The notes: generated by a model from the letters alone, not told the origin. A stretch of DNA of 64,000 nt from Gracilibacillus alcaliphilus (GCF_016909015.1 NZ_JAFBFA010000008.1:79597-143596), one strand, 5' to 3'. Counted from the first letter of the stretch, positions 53,579-62,884 are shown. Made by a program: numbers and translations.

Positions 53579-54583
53579 TTGCAGACACCGCAAGTAAAAT
53601 GCAAGACAAATTGGAAAGCATATATAATTATTTCAATCCTTGTTATTCTCCTGTTTATCGTGAGTTTAGCGTTTGGAAGTACGACAATTTCTATTCAAGA
53701 GCTATGGAATCATCTCATATTGCAATCCAATCAGCACGACTTTACTATCAATGTTTTAAGATTACCGAGGGCTTTACTGGCTTTATTAGTTGGTGCCGCT
53801 CTTGGAGCAGCAGGTTTAATTCTACAATCGGTTATTAAAAATCCGCTCGCTTCTCCGGATATCATTGGGATTACAGCTGGAGGTTCATTTGGGGCGTTAT
53901 GTTTCATCGTGTTTTTGTTAGGTGTATTTAGCATAAAGTTATTACCGATTGCAGCAATTCTTGGAGCAGCTGTTGTTGCCGCCTTAGTCTATCTCCTTTC
54001 ATGGAAAAATGGAGTAACCCCTGTGCGGCTTGTTCTCATAGGGATTGGTATAGCAGCAGGGATGAATGCAATGGTTACCTTTATGGTGGTCTTTAGCGAA
54101 ACAGCAGTAACAACAAAGGCCTACCTTTGGCTGACGGGAAGCCTTTACGGTGCAACGATAAATGACGTACTGCAAATGTCTCTTTGGTTTAGCAGTTTCT
54201 TTTTGATGGCTTTATTACTAGCTAAGGTGATGGAGGTATTGGAATTGGGGGATGAGCTTGCTATAAGCCTAGGAGTAAGAGTGCAATTACTGCGCTTTGC
54301 TCTATTGTTTATTAGTGTGGGTTTAGCAGGTGCCGCTGTAGCTTTTGCAGGGGGGATCGGATTTATCGGGCTTATTGCACCACATATAGCAAAAAAATTA
54401 GTCCGTTATTCTTTATTACACTTACTGCCTATTACGGCAATGGTGGGCGGACTGATGCTAATGAGTGCTGATTTGATTGGCAGGACGGTTTTTATACCAC
54501 TTGATATCCCAGCAGGTGTATTTACTGCAAGTATTGGTGCGCCGTTTTTTATTTACTTACTTTATAAGAATCGACATACGTAA
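53579..54583 (+). CDS. FecCD-family siderophore ABC permease 2 (YfhA-like)
   Basis: 334 residues, partner of the previous permease. TTG start at 53579, abutting the upstream stop, behind AAGGGG. Shared motifs: NVLRLPRALLALLVGAALGAAG, SVIKNPLASPDIIGITAGG and AFAGGIGFIGLIAPHIAKK. Together they form the heterodimeric channel. No ATPase gene follows; the system needs a YusV-like ATPase from elsewhere, as in B. subtilis. Confidence 0.92.
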   Translation: MQTPQVKCKTNWKAYIIISILVILLFIVSLAFGSTTISIQELWNHLILQSNQHDFTINVLRLPRALLALLVGAALGAAGLILQSVIKNPLASPDIIGITAGGSFGALCFIVFLLGVFSIKLLPIAAILGAAVVAALVYLLSWKNGVTPVRLVLIGIGIAAGMNAMVTFMVVFSETAVTTKAYLWLTGSLYGATINDVLQMSLWFSSFFLMALLLAKVMEVLELGDELAISLGVRVQLLRFALLFISVGLAGAAVAFAGGIGFIGLIAPHIAKKLVRYSLLHLLPITAMVGGLMLMSADLIGRTVFIPLDIPAGVFTASIGAPFFIYLLYKNRHT

Positions 54584-54598
54584 TTGGAGGAACAGTGT

Positions 54599-55279
54599 AT
54601 GATTAATCTAGAGCGGTTTTTTATTCAGCAAAAGCAGGAAATCGAAAATGGCGTAGAGTTGATAGATATCTGGCAGGAATCCAGCTGTCAAACATTTTTA
54701 GAAGAACTAAAAGTAAAATGGGGGGCTTCCCATCAAAGTATTGTAGCTTCCATGTTAGTCAAGCGTTTGGCTGTTATGATGGTATCCTCTACATTATATT
54801 GTATGACCGTTTATCAGAAAGCTCCCTTGTTTGCACTAAATAGTTTACAATGGACAGACAATAACTGTTTAGTGAGTACAGGTGAATTAAGCTATGTTTC
54901 TGTCCATCATGCTTGTGAGCGTCAAGCAAGACTAAGGAAACTTTTACATGATATCATCTTCCCACTGATCGAGCTGCTACATCAAATAACGAGACTGAAA
55001 AAGACTATTTTATGGGAAAATGTTGCTGTTAGGATTGCTTCCATTGATAGAAAAATGAAGCAAGAAAAATTGCCCACTCATAGTATGAGCCGCTTTCGAG
55101 AAGATTTAACGTTTTTATGCAGTAACCATACACTCATCATAGGAGGAGAAAATCCATTAGCTGCCTATTTATCATTGGAAAATAACGAGTCAAGGAGAAA
55201 AACGTGCTGCCTATACCATCAGCTTGATAAAAATAAAGGAAACGATGTGTATTGTGCGCTCTGCCCTTTGAAAAAATAA
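54599..55279 (+). CDS. FhuF-like ferric-siderophore reductase
   Basis: 226 residues from ATG 54599 (GGAGG 8 bp upstream). The C-terminus has CC then 14 residues then CALC, resembling the FhuF 2Fe-2S signature (CC-x10-C-x2-C) with a longer spacer. FhuF proteins reduce iron from hydroxamate siderophores in the cytoplasm. Its place at the end of the Fur-controlled uptake operon supports this. The N-terminal three quarters is divergent. Confidence 0.82.
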   Translation: MINLERFFIQQKQEIENGVELIDIWQESSCQTFLEELKVKWGASHQSIVASMLVKRLAVMMVSSTLYCMTVYQKAPLFALNSLQWTDNNCLVSTGELSYVSVHHACERQARLRKLLHDIIFPLIELLHQITRLKKTILWENVAVRIASIDRKMKQEKLPTHSMSRFREDLTFLCSNHTLIIGGENPLAAYLSLENNESRRKTCCLYHQLDKNKGNDVYCALCPLKK

Positions 55280-55678
55280 GGAGCCAGGCTAATTCCAATG
55301 CCATATAACTGCCTATATACTATAAGTGAATAAATATACGAGTAATTACTTCCTAGGGGCGCTTCTCATTAAGAGAGTACATAAATTTGGTATTGTTAAA
55401 GAATAAATATAATTTAAGTGAATTTTTCTTAATGAACAACAATAGTAAACCAGGTAATTTATGATTTAAAAAACTAAATCGCATGAGATCAAATTTAAAA
55501 ACTTGATTTCTTTTTTCTTCCATATCGTTATCGACAGATTACAGCTTAGGTTACAGTATAAATAATTCAGAGTAGTTTCACAGTTTGATCATAAAAATTT
55601 TTTCACTACTAAATTTAGAGAAGCAACATGCTATACACTTGTTATAAAATGTTTTTTTGTGGTGAAAGGTGAGATAAT
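55280..55678. other. AT-rich intergenic stretch
   Basis: No gene, hairpin terminator or repeat that I can support between the FhuF-like gene and the DeoR remnant. Very AT-rich. Confidence 0.4.
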
Positions 55679-55804
55679 TTGTTAGAATCAAAAAGACAAG
55701 AGCAAATTTATCAAATAATTCAAAAAGAAGGTCATGTGAAATTTCGAGATTTAAGTAAAAAGTTTGATGTAGCGAGTAAAGAATTAAATAATTTTAATTT
55801 CTGA
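55679..55804 (+). pseudogene. DeoR-family regulator, N-terminal remnant
   Basis: TTG at 55679 behind GAAAGGTGA opens a 41-residue frame: SKRQEQIYQIIQKEGHVKF then RDLSKKFDVAS, the first helix-turn-helix of DeoR regulators. It then runs into ELNNFNF and stops, losing the second half of the DNA-binding domain and all of the effector domain. Confidence 0.7.
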
Positions 55805-55897
55805 TTATCTACTTCTTAGTTTTCTGAAAAAATCAAAAAGAGTTGACTTATAAATTTGTTCTGCTAACATAATAGACAATCGAATAAAATTGAAATT

Positions 55898-56060
55898 TTC
55901 TACTAGGGGCGCCGTGATGGCTGAGATAAATGTATATTTAGCACCCTTAGAACCTGATCTGGTTAAGGCCAGCGGAGGGAAGTAGAATTAGCAGACAAAC
56001 ATACGCTATTTTTACGTGTGTATGCTTTAGTATGCAAATACTTCCTTCTATTAGTCTTTA
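55898..56060 (+). promoter_or_regulatory. TPP (THI-box) riboswitch and expression platform
   Basis: Aptamer 55898-55990: TCTACTAGGGGCGCC, GATGGCTGAGA, CACCCTTAGAACCTGATCTG and GCCAGCGGAGGGAAGTAGA are the diagnostic THI blocks, with P1 formed by TTCTACT/AGTAGAA. Downstream, TACTTCC (about 56040) can pair with GGAAGTA of P1's 3' strand and so compete with P1. TCTTTA/TAAAGG near the tenA ribosome site could hide it when P1 is closed. TPP should therefore lower tenA expression. Confidence 0.93.
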
Positions 56061-56087
56061 GAAAAAAGATTAAAGGAGGATTTTTTT

Positions 56088-56759
56088 ATGAAGTTTACTG
56101 ATGAATTACGTGCTTCAACGAAGGAAAGTTGGGAGCAAAGTTTAAATCACCCTTTTGTGCAAGGGATAGTGAAAGGAGATTTACCACTTGAAACATTTAG
56201 ATACTATATTTTACAAGATATTTACTACTTAAAACATTACGGTAAGATCCATGCAATCGCTGCGTCTCAAGCAGATGATTTTAAACTAACTGCTCTTTTA
56301 GCCGATAAAGCGCGCTTTACAGCAGAGGCGGAGCTCACAGTGCATAACGAACATGCTGAGATTTTAAATATTACGAAAAAAGATATAGATAACTTTAAAC
56401 CAGCTCCAACTGCCTATGCATATACTTCCCATTTATATCGAGCAACAATGGCTGGAAATCTAGCACATTCTGTTGCTGCAATTTTACCATGTTACTGGTT
56501 ATATGCAGACATCGGAAAGGTGAATGAGCATGCAACACCAGAGCCAGAAATTTATCGTAATTGGCTTAAAATGTATGCGAGTGACTGGTTTCAAGATTCA
56601 ACGAACGAAATGATTGATTTACTAAACGCATTAGTTGAAGATATGAATGACAAGGAAAAAGAGAAAATAAAAGAACAGTTTATTATTGCAAAAGAGTACG
56701 AACTGCACTTTTGGGAAATGTCGTACACCTTTGAAAGTTGGCTTTCAGAAAATAAATAA
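56088..56759 (+). CDS. tenA: Aminopyrimidine aminohydrolase / thiaminase II
   Basis: 223 residues. TenA hydrolyses aminopyrimidine thiamine breakdown products for salvage. Features: HPFVQGIVKGDLPLETFRYYILQD (shown in part, FRYYILQDIYYL near residue 42), AHSVAAILPCYWLYADIG with the catalytic Cys near 136, and YELHFWEMSY near 208 with the late Glu/Trp. AAAGGAGG precedes the ATG. Controlled by the TPP riboswitch. The usual thiO-thiS-thiG partners do not follow, which fits salvage rather than full synthesis. Confidence 0.95.
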   Translation: MKFTDELRASTKESWEQSLNHPFVQGIVKGDLPLETFRYYILQDIYYLKHYGKIHAIAASQADDFKLTALLADKARFTAEAELTVHNEHAEILNITKKDIDNFKPAPTAYAYTSHLYRATMAGNLAHSVAAILPCYWLYADIGKVNEHATPEPEIYRNWLKMYASDWFQDSTNEMIDLLNALVEDMNDKEKEKIKEQFIIAKEYELHFWEMSYTFESWLSENK

Positions 56760-57382
56760 TTAACAACCATTAAGGAAAAAAAGTTAGGTTAATGTGAAAA
56801 AGAAAGCAGAGAAGTTCAAACATCATAAAAGTATCGTTCATGGAGATAGATATAGGAAGCATAATATCTTCTTCAGATCAGAATATTCGAAATTCTTCTC
56901 TTTATTTATGGTGAAAATAAAGCAGCACCTGGTTTAATTATTGTTATCGCTTAAGGTATTGTCCTTCTGCTCATTTCTTTTACACAGTATTAATGGCTAA
57001 AGCTAAGTATCATGTCACAGTGATGTTTATATATTTTAAACGTAAACAATAATCGTGAGATGTTAAAATCTGATACCTATAGAAGTTTACGGTTGTCAAA
57101 ATTTAATGGCTAAGTTTTGTTAACTAAAGTTAGGTGATGAACCGTTGTAATTGATTGTTTTGGCGATGGATAGAAGTTAATACATTAGAAAGTCAAAGAT
57201 GGTGGAAGCAAAATCGCTCCTAAATAAAGAGTTGGCGACAAAATCCTAAAAATAGTGGTTGTTCGACTTGGTTTCTTTTGCTGGTATGTCTTAATCGAAG
57301 AGGGATATCTAGAGATTAGTGCCAGCTGTTCTTGAAGATAGCATTCAAGGTGAAGGAGTATAGATTGAGGAGGAATGAACTG

Positions 57383-57439
57383 GTTAAAATCCGTATTATT
57401 ACAGGTAGCACAAGAGAAGCACGCGTTAATTTGAAGTAG
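57383..57439 (+). pseudogene. NADPH-dependent FMN reductase, N-terminal remnant
   Basis: VKIRIITGSTREARVNL, the flavodoxin-like FMN-binding start (GSTR) of the NADPH_FMN_red family, followed at once by stops; a shifted frame gives EVAN, a plausible continuation. AGGAGG lies upstream at 57368. Between tenA (56759) and here, and on to 57736, I find no intact gene, only short disconnected frames. Confidence 0.5.
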
Positions 57440-57736
57440 CGAATGGGTAACTAGCGGAAAAAACGACAGTAGCACTTCATCTATTGGTTTCTATAGAGCA
57501 ATTAACCCCTAATCGAAGATTACATTTTACAAGTTACTTCCTGAATGGGGCGTTGGGGATATAATTCCAATGACATTTCCGAATGGGTTATGACAGTTAT
57601 GTATGATTCGTTAAGTTTTCTACCGGTACGATAAACTAAGGAAAGATCAATCTTCAATAATCGGGCATTTAACTTGAATAAGAATCAGCGCCTATTTTTC
57701 ATCTTAGGAGTTTGAAATAACAAAGAAGAAAGAGGA

Positions 57737-57783
57737 GCCTCTTCATCTTATCAAAAAAATTTCCTTGCAGATGAAGAGGCTTT
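57737..57783. terminator. Perfect 12-bp hairpin
   Basis: GCCTCTTCATCT and AGATGAAGAGGC are perfect complements around a 20-nt loop. T-rich ends are weak; it may be a relic terminator. Confidence 0.5.
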
Positions 57784-57798
57784 GCTGCCACTTGGTGA

Positions 57799-58093
57799 CT
57801 AGGGGTTTGTCATAGCGATTAACCATACATTTTGATGTTTAGCAGGCTTTTGATCAATCTGCAAGTCAACATTTCCCAATGGGATTGTAGAAGCGACAAG
57901 TCCATTAATGATTTCGTGCACCGTACCATCCCCGCCAACTGCAATAATTGCTTTTACATCTTTTTTTGATGATTTTCTTTACTAATTATGTCGCGTGATG
58001 TGGACGTTTCGTAATAAATACCTCAAAATCAATTTGGTTTTCCTGAAGCAGATTTGCGAGGCGATACCAAATTTTTAAGGCCTTGCCGCTTTA
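57799..58093 (-). pseudogene. Diacylglycerol kinase family (YtlR/BmrU-like) remnant
   Basis: Minus strand reads SGKALKIWYRLANLLQENQI and DFEVFITKRPHHAT, then frame breaks, then VKAIIAVGGDGTVHEIINGL, the catalytic GGDGT motif of the DAGK domain. It then jumps, with the middle missing, to NVDLQIDQKPAKHQNVWLIA before a stop at 57799. At least two frameshifts and one internal deletion: clearly dead. From 58094 to 58560 no gene is seen. Confidence 0.72.
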
Positions 58094-58560
58094 TAGCATG
58101 TAACTTCTTTTTTGATCAATTTACTTCAAAAGGGTAATTTTCTATTTGATGTTAAATAAAGGCTCAAGAGAACTTTTTAATCAATATTTATTCTGAATCT
58201 ACACATCGTATTAAATTATACTTGAAACAGAACTAAGCCTTCCATTTCGAAGCTAGAGCAAAGACCCTTTTCCTGCACATTCAAAAGGTGGAAGGGGGAC
58301 TTTTCATCAAAAGAGCATGCGTTTTTTCCGCGTCATAAACCGTTCAGCTCACTGGAGCGTATCGAAATAATGGGGGCATGTCTAGATGGATGGAACTTTA
58401 GACTCTGGCAAATGGTACAATTTTCATATTATGTCGTTTTCATCTTTATTTCTGTGTCAAGGTATGATAATATACAGAAAAGAGAGTCAGAGGATGAAAA
58501 CGATACATACAGGAAATATATCGTAACCATGACTTGAGTGAAAGATAGGGAGCGATGTAG

Positions 58561-59979
58561 ATGAAGAAACCATTGGCTATCCTCACTACCCTCTTACTGG
58601 CGACAGGAATCGTCACTGCGTGCTCGGGAGAAGCAGAGGAAAGCGAAGAAGTGATGGTGGAAGAAGAATCCATAGAAGTGAAAGACACAAAGGAAAAAGA
58701 AAACACAGAAGAAAGGGAAGAGATAGAGAAGAGCGAAGCGGAAGATTTTTTGGCTGAACGCGGCGCATTGGATCGTTTTGCCACGGACGATGTGGAGGAA
58801 CTGCTCCGCGCCGAACCGGGAGAATACGATGTGGAAACCGAACAGGAAGAGATTATGAGCGGCATAAAAGAAGCGATCGCGGCCGGCGTGGAAGGAGATG
58901 ACTTATTCCATGTGTTGCTCGATCTGGGAGCGGCGGATTTCCGGGAATATCAGAAATATCTTGATGAAGTGGAGGTCGTTTTTTCCGATATCACCACCCG
59001 CCCGGATGGTTCATCGGAAGAGGAGAGAGCCGCCAAAGAAATGGAGTTGAACGTGCAAATTCTCTTTGACGCGAGCAGCAGCATGGCGGCGGAAGTGGCT
59101 GACGGCGTAAAAATGGATCTGGCGAAAGACGCGGTTCGGGAATTCGTCAGCGACATGCCGAAAGAAGCGAACGTATCCTTACGCGTTTATGGTCATGTCA
59201 GCAGCAATCAAGAAGAATCATGCTCGATGACGGAAGCGGTGTATCCGCTTGGTCCTTATGAAGAAGCTGCCTTCGCCGACGCCCTCGATGAATTTGAGCC
59301 GACGGGCTACACACCAATCGCCCTTGCCATGGAAGAAGCGATGGACAATCTGGCGGCGGTAGATGGGGAATATACGCAAAACATCGTCTATATCGTCAGT
59401 GACGGGCAAGAAACGTGCGGCGGTGATCCGTTGCAGGCTGCACAAGAGCTTCACAACAGCGATATAGAAGCCATCGTCAACATCATCGGCTTTGATGTCA
59501 AAGCGGATGAACAGCAGGCTCTTATGGACATCGCTGAAGCCGGCAACGGTGAATACTTGGCGGTACAAGACGGCGAGGAACTTCAGCGGGCCTTGATGGC
59601 GGAACGCCTAGAAATGGTCACTGCCTGGTCGAATTGGATGAGTGAAAATGTCCACACAGCCGCGGTTGAAAGAAATGAATATGTGGGTGAAGCTTTCGGC
59701 CACGAAGTCAATTCGATTAACGACATGGCGACTGAACGGGACAATTTCATTGCGATGATAAGTGAATTAAGGGAACATACAGAGATGACCAAGGAAGAAG
59801 TCGATCAACTTTTCGACAAGGTTCAAGAACGGGCAAGACTGGTGGGTGACCACTTCACCAACGAGATGAAGGCCATTAAGGACCAGGCGATGGAAGAAGG
59901 CAACAACATTATCGATGATGTCTCCGAAGAAGCTGAAAATGAAAAGAAGGACTCGCTGGAAGGGCTGAAAGAGGAGTAA
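58561..59979 (+). CDS. von Willebrand factor A-domain lipoprotein
   Basis: 472 residues. Lipoprotein signal with lipobox VTACS (Cys21), then a Glu/Lys-rich spacer to about residue 60. The VWA domain spans about residues 158-350; its MIDAS motif DASSS is complete in ILFDASSSM, with the Thr in PTGYTPIALAM and the Asp in VSDGQETCGG. The C-terminal ~110 residues are acidic and helical. Similar layout to Bacillus YwmC/YwmD-type lipoproteins; a surface metal-dependent adhesion or assembly role is possible. Its GC content is visibly higher than its neighbours' (many GCG/GGC codons), suggesting transfer. Confidence 0.85.
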   Translation: MKKPLAILTTLLLATGIVTACSGEAEESEEVMVEEESIEVKDTKEKENTEEREEIEKSEAEDFLAERGALDRFATDDVEELLRAEPGEYDVETEQEEIMSGIKEAIAAGVEGDDLFHVLLDLGAADFREYQKYLDEVEVVFSDITTRPDGSSEEERAAKEMELNVQILFDASSSMAAEVADGVKMDLAKDAVREFVSDMPKEANVSLRVYGHVSSNQEESCSMTEAVYPLGPYEEAAFADALDEFEPTGYTPIALAMEEAMDNLAAVDGEYTQNIVYIVSDGQETCGGDPLQAAQELHNSDIEAIVNIIGFDVKADEQQALMDIAEAGNGEYLAVQDGEELQRALMAERLEMVTAWSNWMSENVHTAAVERNEYVGEAFGHEVNSINDMATERDNFIAMISELREHTEMTKEEVDQLFDKVQERARLVGDHFTNEMKAIKDQAMEEGNNIIDDVSEEAENEKKDSLEGLKEE

Positions 59980-60407
59980 AGGTTTGAATCTTTCTCCTCT
60001 GCATATCATGTACGATCTTCGATGAGAGCCCTTTCAAACCCCATGAATGAGAAAGTCTTCAAAGATTATGGGGAAGGATACGAGAAAAAAGTGGTTATTA
60101 TAAGAAGATATGGACAAGTAATGGAGAAAGTGGAGCTGAATCAACATTATGAAATCTCCTCTAATGGAATTTGTTCTGTAACTGCACAATGAAGCAAGAG
60201 ACAGACATCCACCAATATTTTTTGCCGGCTTAGTCATCTTGGCAACGTGGCAGCAATGAGATTGCCAATGAGCTATTACTTGACCAAAGAAAACAGTTTG
60301 ACATATGTCAACATATGATTGTTTAAGAAAATGTTTAAACTGGAAAACCACACGCGTAACTTATTATGAAGACCTGTTATACTTGAATTTTTGACAAACG
60401 GTCATTT
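59980..60407. other. Gene-poor stretch
   Basis: A 49-residue frame at 60043-60192 (starts MNEKVFKDYGEGYEKK) has no ribosome site and no recognised family; it may be a relic. GACATATGTC and ACATATG dyads sit near 60298-60316. Nothing else supportable. Confidence 0.3.
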
Positions 60408-60767
60408 TTAAATGGGTCTTGCATTAAATCCTAACCTTCGTTTGATTATCTTTAGCGCTCTAGTATATTGTCCAACAGGTATACATAATGGAGATCCTTC
60501 TACAGGGTCTCCTATGATTTGACATTCCAATCCAAAAACTTCATAAATCATTTCTTTAAATATTTCTTCTGGCAATCCTTGTTTATAAACTTCACCCTTC
60601 AAAAGACTTATTAAATAGTCGGAATAACGTTTTGCTTGATTTAAATCGTGTAGAACCATAACAACCGTTCTAACGTTGCAAAATGTTTTTTGGTATGACT
60701 CCAAAGCATCTGTCATTGAACCGAGTTCGTTAACTAAGTTTCGTGAGTTACGTTTAAAGGATGTCAA
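60408..60767 (-). pseudogene. Siderophore ABC transporter ATPase, C-terminal fragment
   Basis: Residues from about 32 on read VRTVVMVLHDLNQAKRYSDY (switch His in LHDLNQA), then LLKGEVYKQGLPEEIF and DPVEGSPLCIPVG, the C-terminus of FecE/YusV-type ATPases. Walker A, signature motif and Walker B are all missing upstream. The 31 residues before the homology are not ATPase-like. Non-functional remnant; of interest because the siderophore operon at 51.4-55.3 kb lacks an ATPase. Confidence 0.78.
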
Positions 60768-60952
60768 TTTATTCAGATCTGTTGTTCAATAAAACGGTGG
60801 AACTTACCATTGAAAAGGAAATTATAAAAAGCAATTCAATAAATCGTTGATGCCACTCATACAAAAGCCCGGTATAATCAAAAATAACCAAAGTAAATAC
60901 TGATGGATCGCTCCAAGCAGTTTCAATGTTAACCCTTTGAAATACATCTTCT

Positions 60953-61123
60953 AGCTTTCATGTCGTTGCTCGTGTAGATGAATCAGCTAATATGGTGATC
61001 TTCAAAAATCCGACCATAATCGTTCTGGTCAATCATATATACAATCACAAAGACAATCAAGCCACAGTATCGCTGGCAGCGAAATATCTCGGCCACCAAA
61101 CTAAAACAACACAATTATCATAA
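60953..61123 (+). other. 57-codon frame without start, possible C-terminal gene remnant
   Basis: Open frame reading SFHVVARVDESANMVIFKNP, then TIIVLVNHIYNHKDNQATVS and LAAKYLGHQTKTTQLS to a stop. Composition is protein-like and there is no start codon or ribosome site, so it may be the tail of a lost gene. Family not recognised. The remaining 60768-61217 shows nothing else. Confidence 0.3.
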
Positions 61124-61217
61124 AATGAGTTAATGTTAAAAAGAACGTAACTAGAAGTTTTTCTTTAATTTGGATTTGTTATGGTTAAATATTAACTTCA
61201 ATTTACACTATTGCTTT

Positions 61218-62114
61218 CTAGGAACTATGTGCCAGGAATTTCTTAATAAGTAAACTCGATAGGTTTTTCTTCTTATGCACTGCGTAGATTTCATGATTTA
61301 GGGAAAAACTATCGTTATCTATTATGTGTAATTCTTTTAACATAGACTGATTGATATATTCTTTAACAAGAGAATATGAGCTGAAATATACTACATTATT
61401 TGAAAGTGCATATTCAAGTGCAGAAGAAGCATTCTCAAATCTCAAATCAAATTGTAGATTATTCATTATGTGCTTTTCCATAAAGAGATCGAGTAAGGAT
61501 TGTGAGTAACTATTTTGTAATCGCCCAACAAATGATAAATTGCTTAATTCCGTTTTTGTTATTGTTGTATGAATACCAAAATTAGAGTTTACTACAAAAC
61601 AAAAACGGTCATTAAGTAGCTGAACCTTTGAATAAGTTTTTTCATCTAAATCATAAATCAAATTGGGATTCAGTCCTATTATGGCTAAATCAATTTGATC
61701 TTTTTGAAGTAAACTTATACTTTCTTTAGTGCTTTTTATAGCAACAGTTACATCTGTATCTTCTTGATGTCTCTTAAATTTTTTTATCATAGGATTGATA
61801 AGTTGTTCTATTGCTAATTGATGTCCTGTAATGTGTAGTATCGTTTTTCCTCTAAACTTATTGATCTCGAAAATAATGTCTTTTTCAATATTAAATAAAT
61901 CTTCTGCATATTTTAAGAGCAACGAACCGAAATCGGTTAGTACAATATTTCTACCTTGTTTCTTAAAAAGTGAAACTCCAATTGTTTTCTCAAATTGTTT
62001 AATTTGAGATGAAACAGATGGCTGTGATATACGTAATTGTTTAGCAGCATTATAAGTCGTTTTTTCTTTTGCTAAAACATAAAAGATTCTTAACTGATGT
62101 AAATTAAGTTCCAT
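61218..62114 (-). CDS. LysR-family transcriptional regulator
   Basis: 298 residues. N-terminal winged helix with LHQLRIFYVLAKEKTTYNAA and LRISQPSVSSQIKQFEKTIG (residues 5-50), then a PBP-like effector domain. It lies head to head with the PNPOx-family gene, 103 bp between starts, the classical LysR arrangement, so that gene is its likely target. ATG behind GGAGGGGAA. More AT-rich than the core genes; effector unknown. Confidence 0.88.
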   Translation of the reverse strand: MELNLHQLRIFYVLAKEKTTYNAAKQLRISQPSVSSQIKQFEKTIGVSLFKKQGRNIVLTDFGSLLLKYAEDLFNIEKDIIFEINKFRGKTILHITGHQLAIEQLINPMIKKFKRHQEDTDVTVAIKSTKESISLLQKDQIDLAIIGLNPNLIYDLDEKTYSKVQLLNDRFCFVVNSNFGIHTTITKTELSNLSFVGRLQNSYSQSLLDLFMEKHIMNNLQFDLRFENASSALEYALSNNVVYFSSYSLVKEYINQSMLKELHIIDNDSFSLNHEIYAVHKKKNLSSLLIKKFLAHSS

Positions 62115-62217
62115 TATTCCCCTCCTAACAATTGATATATTTTAGTTATCAGTTTACTTTTATTATATATTATTTTTCAAATTCAAGTTAGGTTAAAATA
62201 TAATTGAGGTGATGAAA

Positions 62218-62874
62218 ATGGAATATAATGAAAAAATTACAGAACTTAAGGTGCTAAAGGGAGCTGGAATTGACTTAAATTGGAAAAGCATGAGTGATAA
62301 TCCTAGTGAATTATTTTATCAGTGGCTTGAAAATGCAATTAGACATGAAGTTATTGAACCCCAAGCGATGACGCTCGCTACATCAGACTCACAAGGTATT
62401 ATTAGTTCAAGGGTACTACTAGTTCGACATGTTGATGATAATGCAGATTTTTATTTTTCAACAAGCAGTGTAAACCCCACTGGAAAACAACTTTCAGAAA
62501 ATCCTTATGCTAGTTTGAATTTTTACTGGAAAGAACTATCACAACAGATCATCATCAGTGGAAAAGTAAAAAAGTGCAATCAAAATGACAGTATGGTAGA
62601 TTTCAAAAAGCGTTCTGATAGTTCAAAAGCTATTTGCTTAGTGCAGAAACAAAGTGAGCCACTTAATGGAATTGAAACAATGCATAATGCAGTTGAAAAA
62701 ATGAGTAGAGAGCTTGAATCTAATCCAGGCTTAGTGAATCCAAATTGGACACTTTTTAGAGTAATTCCAGATAAAATAGAATTTTTTCAAGGAAGAAAAA
62801 CAAGAATGCATGAAAGACTTGTATTCACTCGTAATCAAAGCAATGACTGGAATAAAACTTTCGTATGGGCATAG
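62218..62874 (+). CDS. Pyridoxamine 5'-phosphate oxidase-family flavoprotein (PdxH/PhzG-like)
   Basis: 218 residues from ATG 62218 (GAGGTG 6 bp upstream; the upstream GTG and ATG overlap that site). The FMN-binding split barrel is full-length: EPQAMTLATSDSQGIISSRV near residue 45, ADFYFSTSSVNPTGKQL near 75, NPYASLNFYW near 95 and the C-terminal KIEFFQGRKTRMHERLVF, where PdxH uses R-x-H-x-R to hold substrate. It could make PLP or, like PhzG, oxidise a secondary-metabolite intermediate. Divergent from a LysR gene. Bacillaceae usually make PLP by PdxST, so PdxH is not expected as a core gene. Confidence 0.85.
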   Translation: MEYNEKITELKVLKGAGIDLNWKSMSDNPSELFYQWLENAIRHEVIEPQAMTLATSDSQGIISSRVLLVRHVDDNADFYFSTSSVNPTGKQLSENPYASLNFYWKELSQQIIISGKVKKCNQNDSMVDFKKRSDSSKAICLVQKQSEPLNGIETMHNAVEKMSRELESNPGLVNPNWTLFRVIPDKIEFFQGRKTRMHERLVFTRNQSNDWNKTFVWA

Positions 62875-62884
62875 TATTATACTT

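Noticed and set aside
57185..57475. 96-codon minus-strand frame in the gene-poor region
   Set aside because: No ribosome site or family; it overlaps a recognisable FMN-reductase remnant on the other strand.
58446..58865. 139-codon serine-rich minus-strand frame
   Set aside because: Reverse shadow of the Glu/Lys-rich spacer of the VWA lipoprotein.
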